A stretch of DNA of 10,959 bases from Methanobacteriota archaeon (lineage in GTDB: Archaea; Thermoplasmatota; E2; DHVEG-1): the NCBI GenBank assembly GCA_026394435.1, contig JAPKYG010000200.1, positions 1 through 10,959 on the forward strand. The letters are read 5' to 3'. Shown piece after piece: positions 1 through 5,673 of the stretch. Within the stretch, counting starts at the first letter, position 1. Every line of letters starts with the position of its first letter. The notes beneath the pieces were generated by a model that searched no databases, was not told where the DNA came from, and saw only the letters and a program-made list of their open reading frames with translations. Made by a program: the position numbers and the translations under genes.

Positions 1-52
1 TTTTGTAAGCTTTAACAATACGTCTTCGTATTTCAGGTGTAAGTGATCCCAT
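1..52 (-). CDS. N-terminus of a probable IS630/Tc1-like transposase (partial)
   Basis: Only the first 17 codons lie in the window; the frame leaves it at the left edge. It opens at an ATG at 52-50, with an in-frame TGA three codons upstream that fixes this as the first possible ATG. The peptide is MGSLTPEIRRRIVKAYK. This resembles the opening of the helix-turn-helix domain of IS630-type transposases (pattern 'sLtpeiRerIVkAye'). A GAGGG lies directly against the ATG, too close for a normal ribosome binding site, and the start codon sits in a hairpin arm (41-87). The assignment rests on a very short peptide; another HTH protein is possible. Confidence 0.35.
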   Translation of the reverse strand, partial: MGSLTPEIRRRIVKAYK

Positions 53-87
53 CCCTCTTCATCCCAAGATTAGGGATGTGATCACTT
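41..87 (-). promoter_or_regulatory. Inverted repeat that would pair over the start codon of the partial ORF
   Basis: Bases 41-56 pair with 72-87: 16 positions with a single mismatch (49/79) around a 15-base loop. In RNA of the minus strand the GGG and the ATG of the partial transposase-like ORF lie in the 3' arm and would be base-paired. In several known insertion sequences such as IS10 and IS50 a similar fold blocks translation of read-in transcripts. Here that role is inferred. Confidence 0.4.
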
Positions 88-190
88 CATTGTTAATGTT
101 TTTTACAAAAATGTTGGCGATGTCACTTTACTTTACATGAACAATCATAATTGAATTCCATTTAGTAATCGTTAAACTTTAATTCTTATT

Positions 191-1582
191 TTATAGGGAA
201 TTACCTGCAGGTTTTTTGAACGGAAAAGATAGCAACCTTGCGGAGAGTTTCAGTGATAAAAACAAGGCTGACAGTTCTAACAACAGCAACAACACGCAGA
301 GCGGTAGGATAGAAATTGTGACACCGCTTCGCAGAAGATTCATTCCAGTTCCTACGATACTGAGGAGGACAAAAAGTATCATTGCAACGCTGTATAGCAA
401 CAGGATATCTGATTTTTTCCCGACATATTTGACCCCGAGCGGTATTGCGATAATAATTGCTGCAAGAAATGAAAACCCGAGGAACCACAACAGAAACAGC
501 ATATCATCAACGCCGAGGAAGATCGGGATAAACGCGAGAAACGGCAGTGTAGCGAGGAAAGACAAGGAAAGCGCGAGTGTTTTCCCGTAGATGATGGTCT
601 CATTCTTGATAGGTAGATTCCGGAGTATCCACATGGTCTTTTCTTCAGTGAGAAAGAGGTTGAGCGCGGGGAAGACCGCGGCATACATGATGACGATATA
701 ACAACCTAAGAAGACAAACAACGAAGGCAGAAATCCGCTGACAAGCTTTTGGATTGATTCAGGGATGAACAAGTCCGTGCCATAGAGGTAGAGGTATCCG
801 GTTCCCAGTGCAGTAGTAATGGACATCGAGATGAAGCTGAAATAGAGTCGTTCACGCCAGATAACCGTGACCTCACGATAGAACAGGGTTTTAAGCGAAC
901 CGCGGAGGTGTACTTGAGCGCGTTCTTTGGTACGTTCTTTTCGTTTCACAAATCGATAAGAGTCTAAGGGGTGAGACAGGCTCCAACCGCAATGCAGGAT
1001 CGCAAGAGGGAACATGCAGGCAACAAATTGGAGGCTCTGCGAAAACCAGAAAAAGACGAGCAAAACAAGGGTTGGTATCATGCGGTATTGTTTTAGGGAG
1101 AAGAAATGAAGAGAAAGGGAACAACCCAAGAGAATAGCAACCATGATATTGATGCTGAACAACAGGTATTCTACAGGGTAGTTCATAGGGACTCGTAACG
1201 CAGAGAGCACGAGGAGATACAACAGGGAAAAGGAGAACCAAAGCCCAATGTTCATGAGAAGGATGGTGAGAACAATTTCACCGACGGTGTTCCTATGGGC
1301 TACATGAGTTGAGAGTGCATAGGATGCTTGGGGTGCGGTGATGAAGTGTGTATGCACGTCTGTTGCGGATTTCATAAGCAGTAAAAAGAACACGGCGTAG
1401 AAGACGTCCATGAAGTTAAAAGTGGTTTTTGTATGCAGCAGGAAGAAAGTGAGAAATGCGAACATCACAATCGAAAAAAAAATCATCGCAGAAAAAAACG
1501 TGTACAAGATCGGGGATGATTTCATCTTCCGTCGGAGGTTCCGTGTTATTTCCGTGAGAAGGAGGCGACTGGTCTCAAGCAT
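191..1582 (-). CDS. ABC-2-like multispanning membrane permease
   Basis: This is a 463-residue, very hydrophobic protein with about ten or eleven predicted membrane segments, roughly at residues 28-49, 57-72, 101-127, 138-162, 169-195, 247-267, 284-308, 335-357, 361-384, 393-414 and 421-445. A basic cytoplasmic stretch (about 213-245) divides it into two halves. The segment near 313-334 (EEKTMWILRNLPIKNETIIYG) resembles the coupling region of archaeal and bacterial ABC-2 exporter permeases. GGAG nine bases before the ATG supports the start. No ATP-binding partner is next to it: downstream is the transposase-like ORF and upstream about 440 bases without a gene. The substrate is unknown. The ABC-2 assignment comes from overall character rather than a diagnostic motif. 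Confidence 0.6.
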   Translation of the reverse strand: MLETSRLLLTEITRNLRRKMKSSPILYTFFSAMIFFSIVMFAFLTFFLLHTKTTFNFMDVFYAVFFLLLMKSATDVHTHFITAPQASYALSTHVAHRNTVGEIVLTILLMNIGLWFSFSLLYLLVLSALRVPMNYPVEYLLFSINIMVAILLGCSLSLHFFSLKQYRMIPTLVLLVFFWFSQSLQFVACMFPLAILHCGWSLSHPLDSYRFVKRKERTKERAQVHLRGSLKTLFYREVTVIWRERLYFSFISMSITTALGTGYLYLYGTDLFIPESIQKLVSGFLPSLFVFLGCYIVIMYAAVFPALNLFLTEEKTMWILRNLPIKNETIIYGKTLALSLSFLATLPFLAFIPIFLGVDDMLFLLWFLGFSFLAAIIIAIPLGVKYVGKKSDILLLYSVAMILFVLLSIVGTGMNLLRSGVTISILPLCVLLLLLELSALFLSLKLSARLLSFPFKKPAGNSL

Positions 1583-2000
1583 GTTTTACTTCTCCATTAG
1601 AAAAGTAAGAGTAACGGTGCAGGTTTTTATCCATGGTTTATCCCAAAACCCTCAATCGTAGTCTAAAAGATATCGTTATTTAAGTGTATCGCAGAAGCGG
1701 TGCAAGGTTTTACTTTTCTTTTGTGCTCATCGATGGTAGAGCAATGGGGTTGTATTGGAGGGGGGAAAGGGAAAATATTAGGGGATACATAAGAAGAAAA
1801 ATACTTTCCGCCCTTTTATCCAACAATTATAACTTCACTCCATATTTATAATTTTCTATATTTTTTGATAACATTTGTAACAAATATTAATAATTTGGCT
1901 CGATGAAATAAAAAATATATTTTTCATTGGAATTATCACGATGGAAAAAAAGAGATATGATGAAAAGAATCTTTCTTTTTCGGAAGAATTTTTAGATAAT
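1583..2000. other. AT-rich intergenic spacer
   Basis: No convincing gene was found. A weak TATA-like TTAAATAA on the minus strand (plus positions 1676-1683) could serve the permease, leaving a leader of about 70 bases. Further right are two small palindromes: ATTTGT/ACAAAT near 1873-1886 and a 14-base AAAAATA/TATTTTT near 1911-1924. They could be operators or A/T-rich promoter sequence. A 48-codon plus-strand frame at 1941-2087 is judged unlikely to be real. Confidence 0.4.
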
Positions 2001-2032
2001 AAAAAAAAAAGGTTGAGGACGATTAAACGTCC
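2001..2032 (-). terminator. Hairpin plus T10 terminator of the four-helix membrane protein gene
   Basis: On the minus strand, GGACG and CGTCC (plus 2028-2032 and 2017-2021) form a five-pair stem with a six-base loop that contains the stop codon of the upstream gene. After six more bases follows an uninterrupted run of ten T (plus A run 2001-2010). A long T-run alone is enough for termination in many archaea. Confidence 0.7.
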
Positions 2033-2430
2033 TTACCAATATCCCAGATTGCTTTTATTGCAAGGATACCGACCGCTGGGGCAATGAATATTGCCAGGCT
2101 CATGGATACTCCGGATAACAATGATCCGATCCATGGGCCAATACTGAAACCCTGGAAGACTGCATACATAACCAGTAGTGCAATACCTGCGGTGAGAAAC
2201 GCTGGAACTTCTGATTTGGTAATAGTTCCCTTTCCTAACACGGCTAATATTCCTACGATACCACCGATAATCGCTAATAACCAAGCGATCCAACCACCCA
2301 TATCAGTCATGAATGCTGGTTGTTGGTTTTGTTCAATGGTATAGGCTTGCCACAGACCGACTAATAGTGCTATTAGTGCGCCTATGATAAATGCCCATAT
2401 TGCTACTTTACCCATCATATCTTTTGCCAT
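2023..2430 (-). CDS. Small four-helix membrane protein of unknown function
   Basis: The 135-residue protein has four hydrophobic segments, about residues 8-30, 46-66, 75-93 and 107-128, joined by short loops. The first loop (29-45) carries the only cluster of polar residues (EQNQQ). There is no cleavable signal peptide, no catalytic motif and no cysteine. The start is supported by GGAG ten bases upstream; a nearer ATG in another frame closes after nine codons. A promoter (TATA 2494-2503) lies about 65 bases upstream and a terminator overlaps the stop codon, so it appears to be a single-gene transcript. I do not recognise the family by function. Confidence 0.75.
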   Translation of the reverse strand: MAKDMMGKVAIWAFIIGALIALLVGLWQAYTIEQNQQPAFMTDMGGWIAWLLAIIGGIVGILAVLGKGTITKSEVPAFLTAGIALLVMYAVFQGFSIGPWIGSLLSGVSMSLAIFIAPAVGILAIKAIWDIGKDV

Positions 2431-2493
2431 ATTTCATACTCTCCTCTAACGTTGATTTCAACTATTTGTTAGATGGTAGAAACTACAAGCTTC

Positions 2494-2509
2494 TATTTAA
2501 AAACTTCGA
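2494..2509 (-). promoter_or_regulatory. BRE/TATA promoter of the four-helix membrane protein gene
   Basis: On the minus strand TCGAAG (plus 2504-2509) is followed by TTTTTAAATA (plus 2494-2503), a good archaeal BRE and TATA pair. Transcription would start near 2470, giving a leader of about 40 bases that holds the GGAG ribosome binding site. Confidence 0.55.
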
Positions 2510-2551
2510 TTTTTTCAACAGAGGAAAATCAGGAGAAACGAAAGAGGTCTC

Positions 2552-3007
2552 TTATTTGATAAGCCATTTCTCATCGATGCGACTGTATTGTGTGATTTCT
2601 TCAGGGGAAAACCAGAGGTTGATTTCAAACTGCGCAGTGTCTTTCCCATCAGAGGCATGGATAATGTTTCTGCCGATGAACTGACCGTAGTCTCCTCTAA
2701 TCGTCCCCATCGCTGCTTTCTGAGGATCGGTTGCCCCGGTCATCCCTCTGACCATCTCAATAACATTCACGCCTTCAAGAACCATGGCGACGACAGGGGA
2801 CGAAGTAATGTATTTCACGGTTGATTCAAAGAATGGTTTGCCTTTATGGACTCCGTAATGTTTTTCTGCGAGTTTCCGGTCGACAGCAAGGAGTTTCATC
2901 GCAACTATCTTGATTCCTTTTTTTTCAAACCGACTGATGATTTCTCCGATGAATCCTCGTTGAACCGCATCAGGTTTGATCATCGCAAACGTTTGTTCTT
3001 TCTGCAT
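2552..3007 (-). CDS. ndk: Nucleoside diphosphate kinase
   Basis: This cytosolic enzyme transfers the gamma-phosphate of ATP to other nucleoside diphosphates through a phosphohistidine intermediate. The 151-residue protein is full length for the family. It shows the N-terminal TFAMIKPDAVQRG (Lys11 is the conserved active-site lysine), the region MVRGMTGATDPQKAAMGTIRGDYG (85-108), and the signature NIIHASD with catalytic His117. GGTGA about eight bases before the ATG supports the start. A TATA-like element at about 3047-3054 suggests its own promoter with a short leader. In many archaea ndk lies in a ribosomal protein cluster (rps28e, rpl24e, infB); here it stands alone between two membrane protein genes. 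Confidence 0.96.
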   Translation of the reverse strand: MQKEQTFAMIKPDAVQRGFIGEIISRFEKKGIKIVAMKLLAVDRKLAEKHYGVHKGKPFFESTVKYITSSPVVAMVLEGVNVIEMVRGMTGATDPQKAAMGTIRGDYGQFIGRNIIHASDGKDTAQFEINLWFSPEEITQYSRIDEKWLIK

Positions 3008-3046
3008 TGCTCTTTCACCTTTTTAATCACAAAGGGATAGGTCTCC

Positions 3047-3054
3047 TGTTTATA
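3047..3054 (-). promoter_or_regulatory. Probable TATA box of ndk
   Basis: On the minus strand CTATAAAC lies 40-47 bases before the ndk start, inside the gap after the CPBP protease stop codon (3065). The predicted transcription start near 3025 would leave a leader of about 18 bases that includes GGTGA. No clear BRE is seen. Confidence 0.35.
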
Positions 3055-3064
3055 GAATTAACGT

Positions 3065-3817
3065 TTACATACCAAAAGATTTCCCGAAAAAGTAGAGGGT
3101 GAGGCTGGTGATGTTGATGACGGTATGGGCGAAAATCGCTGAATAAAGGTTTTTTGTTTTCAAGACGACAAGAGCAAAGAGCAATCCGAGGGCGACCGCT
3201 ACGATTGCGGTGTATGCATAGGTATAGGTCAGATGGGATATCCCAAAAAGAACAGAGGTTGTTACGACAGCGATTGTCGTTCCACCGACTTTCGTTGTTT
3301 TTTCGAGGAGGAATCCCCTGAAGAAAAACTCCTCGCAGAAGGGTTGAATTGCTACAATAAGGTACAATGAGGTGATTGAAAACAGCTGTTGAAGATCAGG
3401 AATATTGCTCAACGTGCTCGGATTTGTTTTTGTTAGAAACAGGTAGACAAGACCGATGGTCATGGTGATACCAAACGCAATAATGACCGTAATGATTCCC
3501 CACAGAATCGCATTATTTAATCCTTCTTTACGAAGATTCAGCCTTGCGAACATTTCTTTTAAAGTAATCCGGTTCACGAGCTTGTACCACAGCAGGGGAA
3601 CGAGGATGAGACCAGCGAATACGAAAATAAATTGGAAAAAGAGCAGGGATATCTCTAGTGTGAGTTTTTGGTCTGGCGTCATGGATGGAGTGTAAAGTGA
3701 GGGAATCTGTGTGAATGAAAAAACGGCGATCAGTGGGTAGACGACGAACAGAAATAAGGATCCCAACAATCCGATAAGTGCAAAAAGATGAATTGGTTTT
3801 TTAAAATTGAAATCCAT
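3065..3817 (-). CDS. CPBP-family intramembrane glutamic protease (CAAX/Abi type)
   Basis: The 250-residue integral membrane protein has the three motifs of the CPBP (Rce1-like, Abi) family: EEFFFRG with Glu162-Glu163 and Arg167, FGISH with His195, and HTVIN with His231 and Asn235. These residues form the catalytic site in Rce1-type proteases. About seven or eight hydrophobic segments are visible (near 10-36, 53-78, 103-128, 145-160, 180-197, 203-219, 225-243). Archaeal members mostly have unknown substrates; bacterial ones act in bacteriocin self-immunity or peptide processing. No ribosome binding site precedes the ATG, while a TATA element lies 27-38 bases upstream, so the transcript is probably leaderless. 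It diverges from the gene for the secreted heptad protein and shares its promoter region. Confidence 0.9.
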   Translation of the reverse strand: MDFNFKKPIHLFALIGLLGSLFLFVVYPLIAVFSFTQIPSLYTPSMTPDQKLTLEISLLFFQFIFVFAGLILVPLLWYKLVNRITLKEMFARLNLRKEGLNNAILWGIITVIIAFGITMTIGLVYLFLTKTNPSTLSNIPDLQQLFSITSLYLIVAIQPFCEEFFFRGFLLEKTTKVGGTTIAVVTTSVLFGISHLTYTYAYTAIVAVALGLLFALVVLKTKNLYSAIFAHTVINITSLTLYFFGKSFGM

Positions 3818-3843
3818 GAACTGGTGAAAACAATATTGAGTAG

Positions 3844-3855
3844 ATAAATATTTAT
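3844..3855. promoter_or_regulatory. Symmetric TATA palindrome between two divergent genes
   Basis: ATAAATATTTAT at 3844-3855 is a perfect 12-base palindrome that reads as a TATA box on both strands. It lies 27-38 bases before the protease ATG at 3817 and 36-47 bases before the ATG at 3891. The first distance fits a leaderless transcript; the second leaves room for a short leader containing GGTGA. One element may therefore serve both directions. Confidence 0.55.
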
Positions 3856-3890
3856 ATCATGAATTTATTGAAAATATGGTGATAAAAGAA

Positions 3891-4337
3891 ATGAAAAAAT
3901 TTATTGTAACAACATGTGGAGTTATCATAATAGGATTATTAATGATTTCTTCAGCTACTGCAGTACCTAAAGTAAATAGCGACCCTCTAATGGATAAAAT
4001 TAATGAAATTGAAAAAAACAAAAAAATAATTGAAGAAAATATTTCTAATAAAACCCTTGATTTAAAAACTAGGGGATCGATTAACCTTTTAATTAAAATA
4101 ATTAAAGAAACTATTTATGACATAACTCTTGATTTAAAAGCTGGGCTTATAATTCAAATAATTCAATGGCTTATTTCTTTAATTCAAAAGTTAATAAACC
4201 TTATAACTGGTATATTCAATCTTGTGGAATTAATTTATAACCTGATTAATTTAATAGTTAATCTTTATGAATTAATCATAAAATTGATAAATTTCATAAT
4301 AGATATTTTCACACCTAAAATATTAGAATCCATATAA
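3891..4337 (+). CDS. Secreted, AT-rich protein with eight consecutive C-terminal heptads
   Basis: The 148-residue protein starts with a clear signal peptide: MKK, a hydrophobic core (residues 4-20) and an Ala-x-Ala-like site at SSATA/VP. The ATG at 3891 is preferred because GGTGA precedes it at the right distance and because it gives the usual short basic N-region; an in-frame ATG at 3876 would add five residues. Residues 31-60 are charged. Residues 55-59 and 79-83 repeat TLDLK, with an exact 12-base DNA repeat (4056-4067 and 4128-4139) 72 bases apart. Residues 87-142 form eight heptads of the pattern hydrophobic-hydrophobic-polar-hydrophobic-hydrophobic-polar-x. Codons are strongly A/T-ending, unlike the neighbours, which hints at transfer or relaxed constraint. 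No function is recognised. Confidence 0.75.
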   Translation: MKKFIVTTCGVIIIGLLMISSATAVPKVNSDPLMDKINEIEKNKKIIEENISNKTLDLKTRGSINLLIKIIKETIYDITLDLKAGLIIQIIQWLISLIQKLINLITGIFNLVELIYNLINLIVNLYELIIKLINFIIDIFTPKILESI

Positions 4338-4400
4338 AATAAAGATAATTATAGGAAAATTATCAAGACCATTAGCTCATTCAACTACCTTTAATATATA

Positions 4401-4408
4401 TTTAAATA
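4401..4408 (+). promoter_or_regulatory. TATA box of tRNA-Pro
   Basis: TTTAAATA within an A/T run lies 28-35 bases before the first base of the tRNA. This places transcription start near 4430 and a very short 5' leader for RNase P to remove. Confidence 0.55.
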
Positions 4409-4418
4409 CAATATGTTG

Positions 4419-4766
4419 TTACACCGTGTATGCTGGGGCCTGTAGGGTAGCTTGGTCCATCCTTTTAGCTTTGGGAGCTAGAGACTTGCGTTCAAATCGC
4501 AACAGGCCCACTTCCCCATATAATTCGCTGTTTTTTCCAGGTGTTTTTCCTGGTGGTGGTGGTGTACCCTGGTGGTGTGTTTCTGGTGTGTATGTTTGTA
4601 TCGTCTGTGTGTGTGGTGTATTACCCTCAATATACGCGAAATACTCCGCGAGTTTAATTTGTAGGAACGAACTAAGGTTTAGATCGTAGTCTTTAACTTT
4701 TTGGAATAATGCGGGTGTTAGTGTCACGTTGGTACGTATTCGCTTGATTGCTTTTTTTGTTTTCAT
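4419..4766 (-). CDS. Ribbon-helix-helix protein reading through att into the tRNA; probable int(N) fragment
   Basis: The frame encodes 115 residues. Residues 8-47 look like a CopG/Arc-type ribbon-helix-helix domain: strand RIRTNVTLT, helix ALFQKVKDY, turn DLNLSS, helix FLQIKLAEYFAYIE. Residues 50-80 are a low-complexity linker rich in Thr, Pro and His. Residues 85-115 are simply the antisense translation of the att core and tRNA-Pro, so the element itself contributes only about 84 residues plus the att-coded EVGLL. This layout (short DNA-binding domain, linker, att-coded peptide antisense to a tRNA) is that of the N-terminal piece of SSV-type archaeal integrases split by integration. On the other side of attR the frame continues as QSAYTQQE and stops, so no catalytic part follows. 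GAGGT eight bases before the ATG supports the start. It may alternatively be a free-standing regulator. Confidence 0.6.
   Translation of the reverse strand: MKTKKAIKRIRTNVTLTPALFQKVKDYDLNLSSFLQIKLAEYFAYIEGNTPHTQTIQTYTPETHHQGTPPPPGKTPGKNSELYGEVGLLRFERKSLAPKAKRMDQATLQAPAYTV
4436..4510 (+). tRNA. tRNA-Pro (anticodon UGG)
   Basis: The full cloverleaf folds. The acceptor stem GGGCCTG (4436-4442) pairs perfectly with CAGGCCC (4503-4509). The D-arm is GGGT...TCCT. The anticodon stem TTAGC/GCTAG encloses the loop TTTGGGA with anticodon TGG. The T-stem TTGCG/CGCAA is perfect around TTCAAAT. The discriminator is A4510. No CCA is encoded; the next bases are CTTC. No intron is seen. The 3' half of this gene is the attachment site of the adjacent integrated element: bases 4499-4514 recur exactly at 5892-5907. 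The gene itself is left intact by the insertion. Confidence 0.95.
4499..4514 (+). repeat. attL: 3' end of tRNA-Pro (direct repeat copy 1)
   Basis: GCAACAGGCCCACTTC spans the 3' strand of the T-stem, the acceptor 3' strand, the discriminator and four flanking bases. The second copy begins 1393 bases later. This copy belongs to the intact tRNA. Confidence 0.8.
4531..4536 (+). terminator. T6 run downstream of tRNA-Pro
   Basis: Six T in a row lie 21 bases after the tRNA 3' end, inside the integrated element. They are followed by CCAGG/CCTGG (4537-4541 and 4549-4553), which could form a small hairpin. The T-run probably ends the tRNA transcript in the integrated state. Confidence 0.4.
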
Positions 4767-4799
4767 AATTTTTTACCTCATCCCTGTAATGGAGTGGTG

Positions 4800-4832
4800 T
4801 GTATATATACATTTTCTATATACGTTATATAC
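4800..4832. promoter_or_regulatory. AT-rich palindromic operator/promoter of the element
   Basis: TGTATATATACA at 4800-4811 is a perfect 12-base palindrome. TATATAC occurs at 4804, 4817 and 4826. The cluster lies 34-66 bases before the ribbon-helix-helix ORF start (minus) and 40-72 bases before the 34-codon ORF (plus). It can act as TATA for both and, because ribbon-helix-helix proteins usually bind short palindromes at their own promoter, as an autoregulatory operator. Binding is inferred. Confidence 0.4.
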
Positions 4833-4871
4833 ATCGCCAACATATATTATAATGAGGGAGGATTAACAGAT

Positions 4872-4976
4872 ATGCGTCAGGAGGGGTTATTTGGTGCTGT
4901 CTGGTATCGCTGCTTGATTACCTGGGGTATGCGTGCGTCTACGGGCTTTATTTTCATTCTGGATAAAAATGGTTAA
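4872..4976 (+). CDS. Possible 34-residue small protein
   Basis: MRQEGLFGAVWYRC opens a 34-residue frame ending in LDKNG. GGAGG lies ten bases before the ATG, and the AT-rich promoter-like cluster at 4800-4832 lies upstream. The peptide is mildly hydrophobic with three aromatic clusters but shows no recognisable motif. An in-frame ATG at 4794 would lengthen it, but it lies before the promoter-like sites and has no ribosome binding site. It could be a chance frame. Confidence 0.3.
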   Translation: MRQEGLFGAVWYRCLITWGMRASTGFIFILDKNG

Positions 4977-5049
4977 ATTGGTTAATAAATTAGATTTTCT
5001 AAGGATATGTTTTTAAAGAAGGAACCAATGGATTCATGGCCTCTGTTGT

Positions 5050-5463
5050 TTACTCTGGTGGATGTATGATTTGTTTCCTTTTAAATATTAAATCAAATGG
5101 ACTTATTCTACGACCATCTGCCATTAAATTTAAAGGTGGTATTTCCCCTTTGGAAAATAGTTTATATCTCGCACATGTTTTCGACTTCTCGGGTGATAAA
5201 CAGGTATTCGTCCAAACATCTTTCACTGCCATAGCTGCTTCATTGCTATTAAGTAGATTCAATAAGAATTTCGGCAGTTTTTCGCTGTATTGTTTTATAC
5301 AATTATTCATACAGTCGCAACAAAAATCACTAGTGCATATTTCATAAACTGGACAATCAACATACTGCTCTGATTCACAGGTTTTAAAAGTTGTAAACTT
5401 GAGTACCTCAGGGAACTTATTAATACACATCCGTGTAAAATCAACATAAAGTGGACACACCAT
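5050..5463 (-). CDS. Cysteine-rich small protein, possible metal or Fe-S binder
   Basis: The 137-residue protein has eleven cysteines, at positions 3, 13, 29, 37, 43, 48, 49, 51, 55, 88 and 97. The densest part is CPVYEICTSDFCCDCMNNC (37-55). The later part has CLSPEKSKTCARYKL (88-102) and GEIPPLNLMADGRR (106-119). This order, a Cys cluster, then CLS...CARYKL, then PP-NL-x-DG, resembles a family of small uncharacterised proteins in methanogens and anaerobic bacteria, from memory of the pattern only. There is no signal peptide or membrane segment, so a cytosolic zinc or iron-sulfur site is likely. GAGG four bases before the ATG and a TATA-like TTAATATAAAC near 5503-5513 support the start. It is the largest gene carried by the integrated element. 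Confidence 0.65.
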   Translation of the reverse strand: MVCPLYVDFTRMCINKFPEVLKFTTFKTCESEQYVDCPVYEICTSDFCCDCMNNCIKQYSEKLPKFLLNLLNSNEAAMAVKDVWTNTCLSPEKSKTCARYKLFSKGEIPPLNLMADGRRISPFDLIFKRKQIIHPPE

Positions 5464-5673
5464 ATTTCCTCACAATATCTCTCAATCATTCTTCATCTCG
5501 TATTTGTTTATATTAATTTGCGTAACAGAATCAGAAACGACAACATGAGTTAAAACCGTGTTAATGCTTCTCCGATAAAAAATACCGTCATCATTATTAA
5601 CAACTGTATCTAACACCCGCCAAACTTTAAATAACCAAAAGCACTAACTAAAAGAAGCGGTAATTTTCAGGAA
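5464..5673. other. Divergent promoter region of the element
   Basis: About 210 bases without a gene separate the cysteine-rich gene (minus) from the small ORF pair (plus). A TATA-like element for the minus gene lies near 5503-5513 and a strong promoter for the plus ORFs at 5620-5634. I see nothing else in it. Confidence 0.4.
5620..5634 (+). promoter_or_regulatory. BRE/TATA promoter of the small ORF pair
   Basis: CCAAAC (5620-5625) followed by TTTAAATAA (5626-5634) is a good archaeal BRE and TATA combination. Transcription would start near 5655, about 20 bases before the first small ORF at 5674. Confidence 0.5.

Noticed and set aside
1941..2087. Plus-strand frame of 48 codons starting MEKKRYDEKNL
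   Set aside because: It has no ribosome binding site, its charged part is A-rich low complexity including the terminator A10 run, and its end overlaps the opposite-strand membrane protein gene.
4541..4615. G/T-rich repetitive stretch, considered as a tandem repeat or replication site
   Set aside because: The units are irregular and the opposite strand encodes the low-complexity linker of the ribbon-helix-helix ORF, which explains the composition.
4426..4689. Plus-strand frame of 87 codons across tRNA-Pro and the G/T-rich tract
   Set aside because: It translates through the tRNA and then a simple G/T-rich stretch that is the antisense of the Thr/Pro/His linker; no ribosome binding site.
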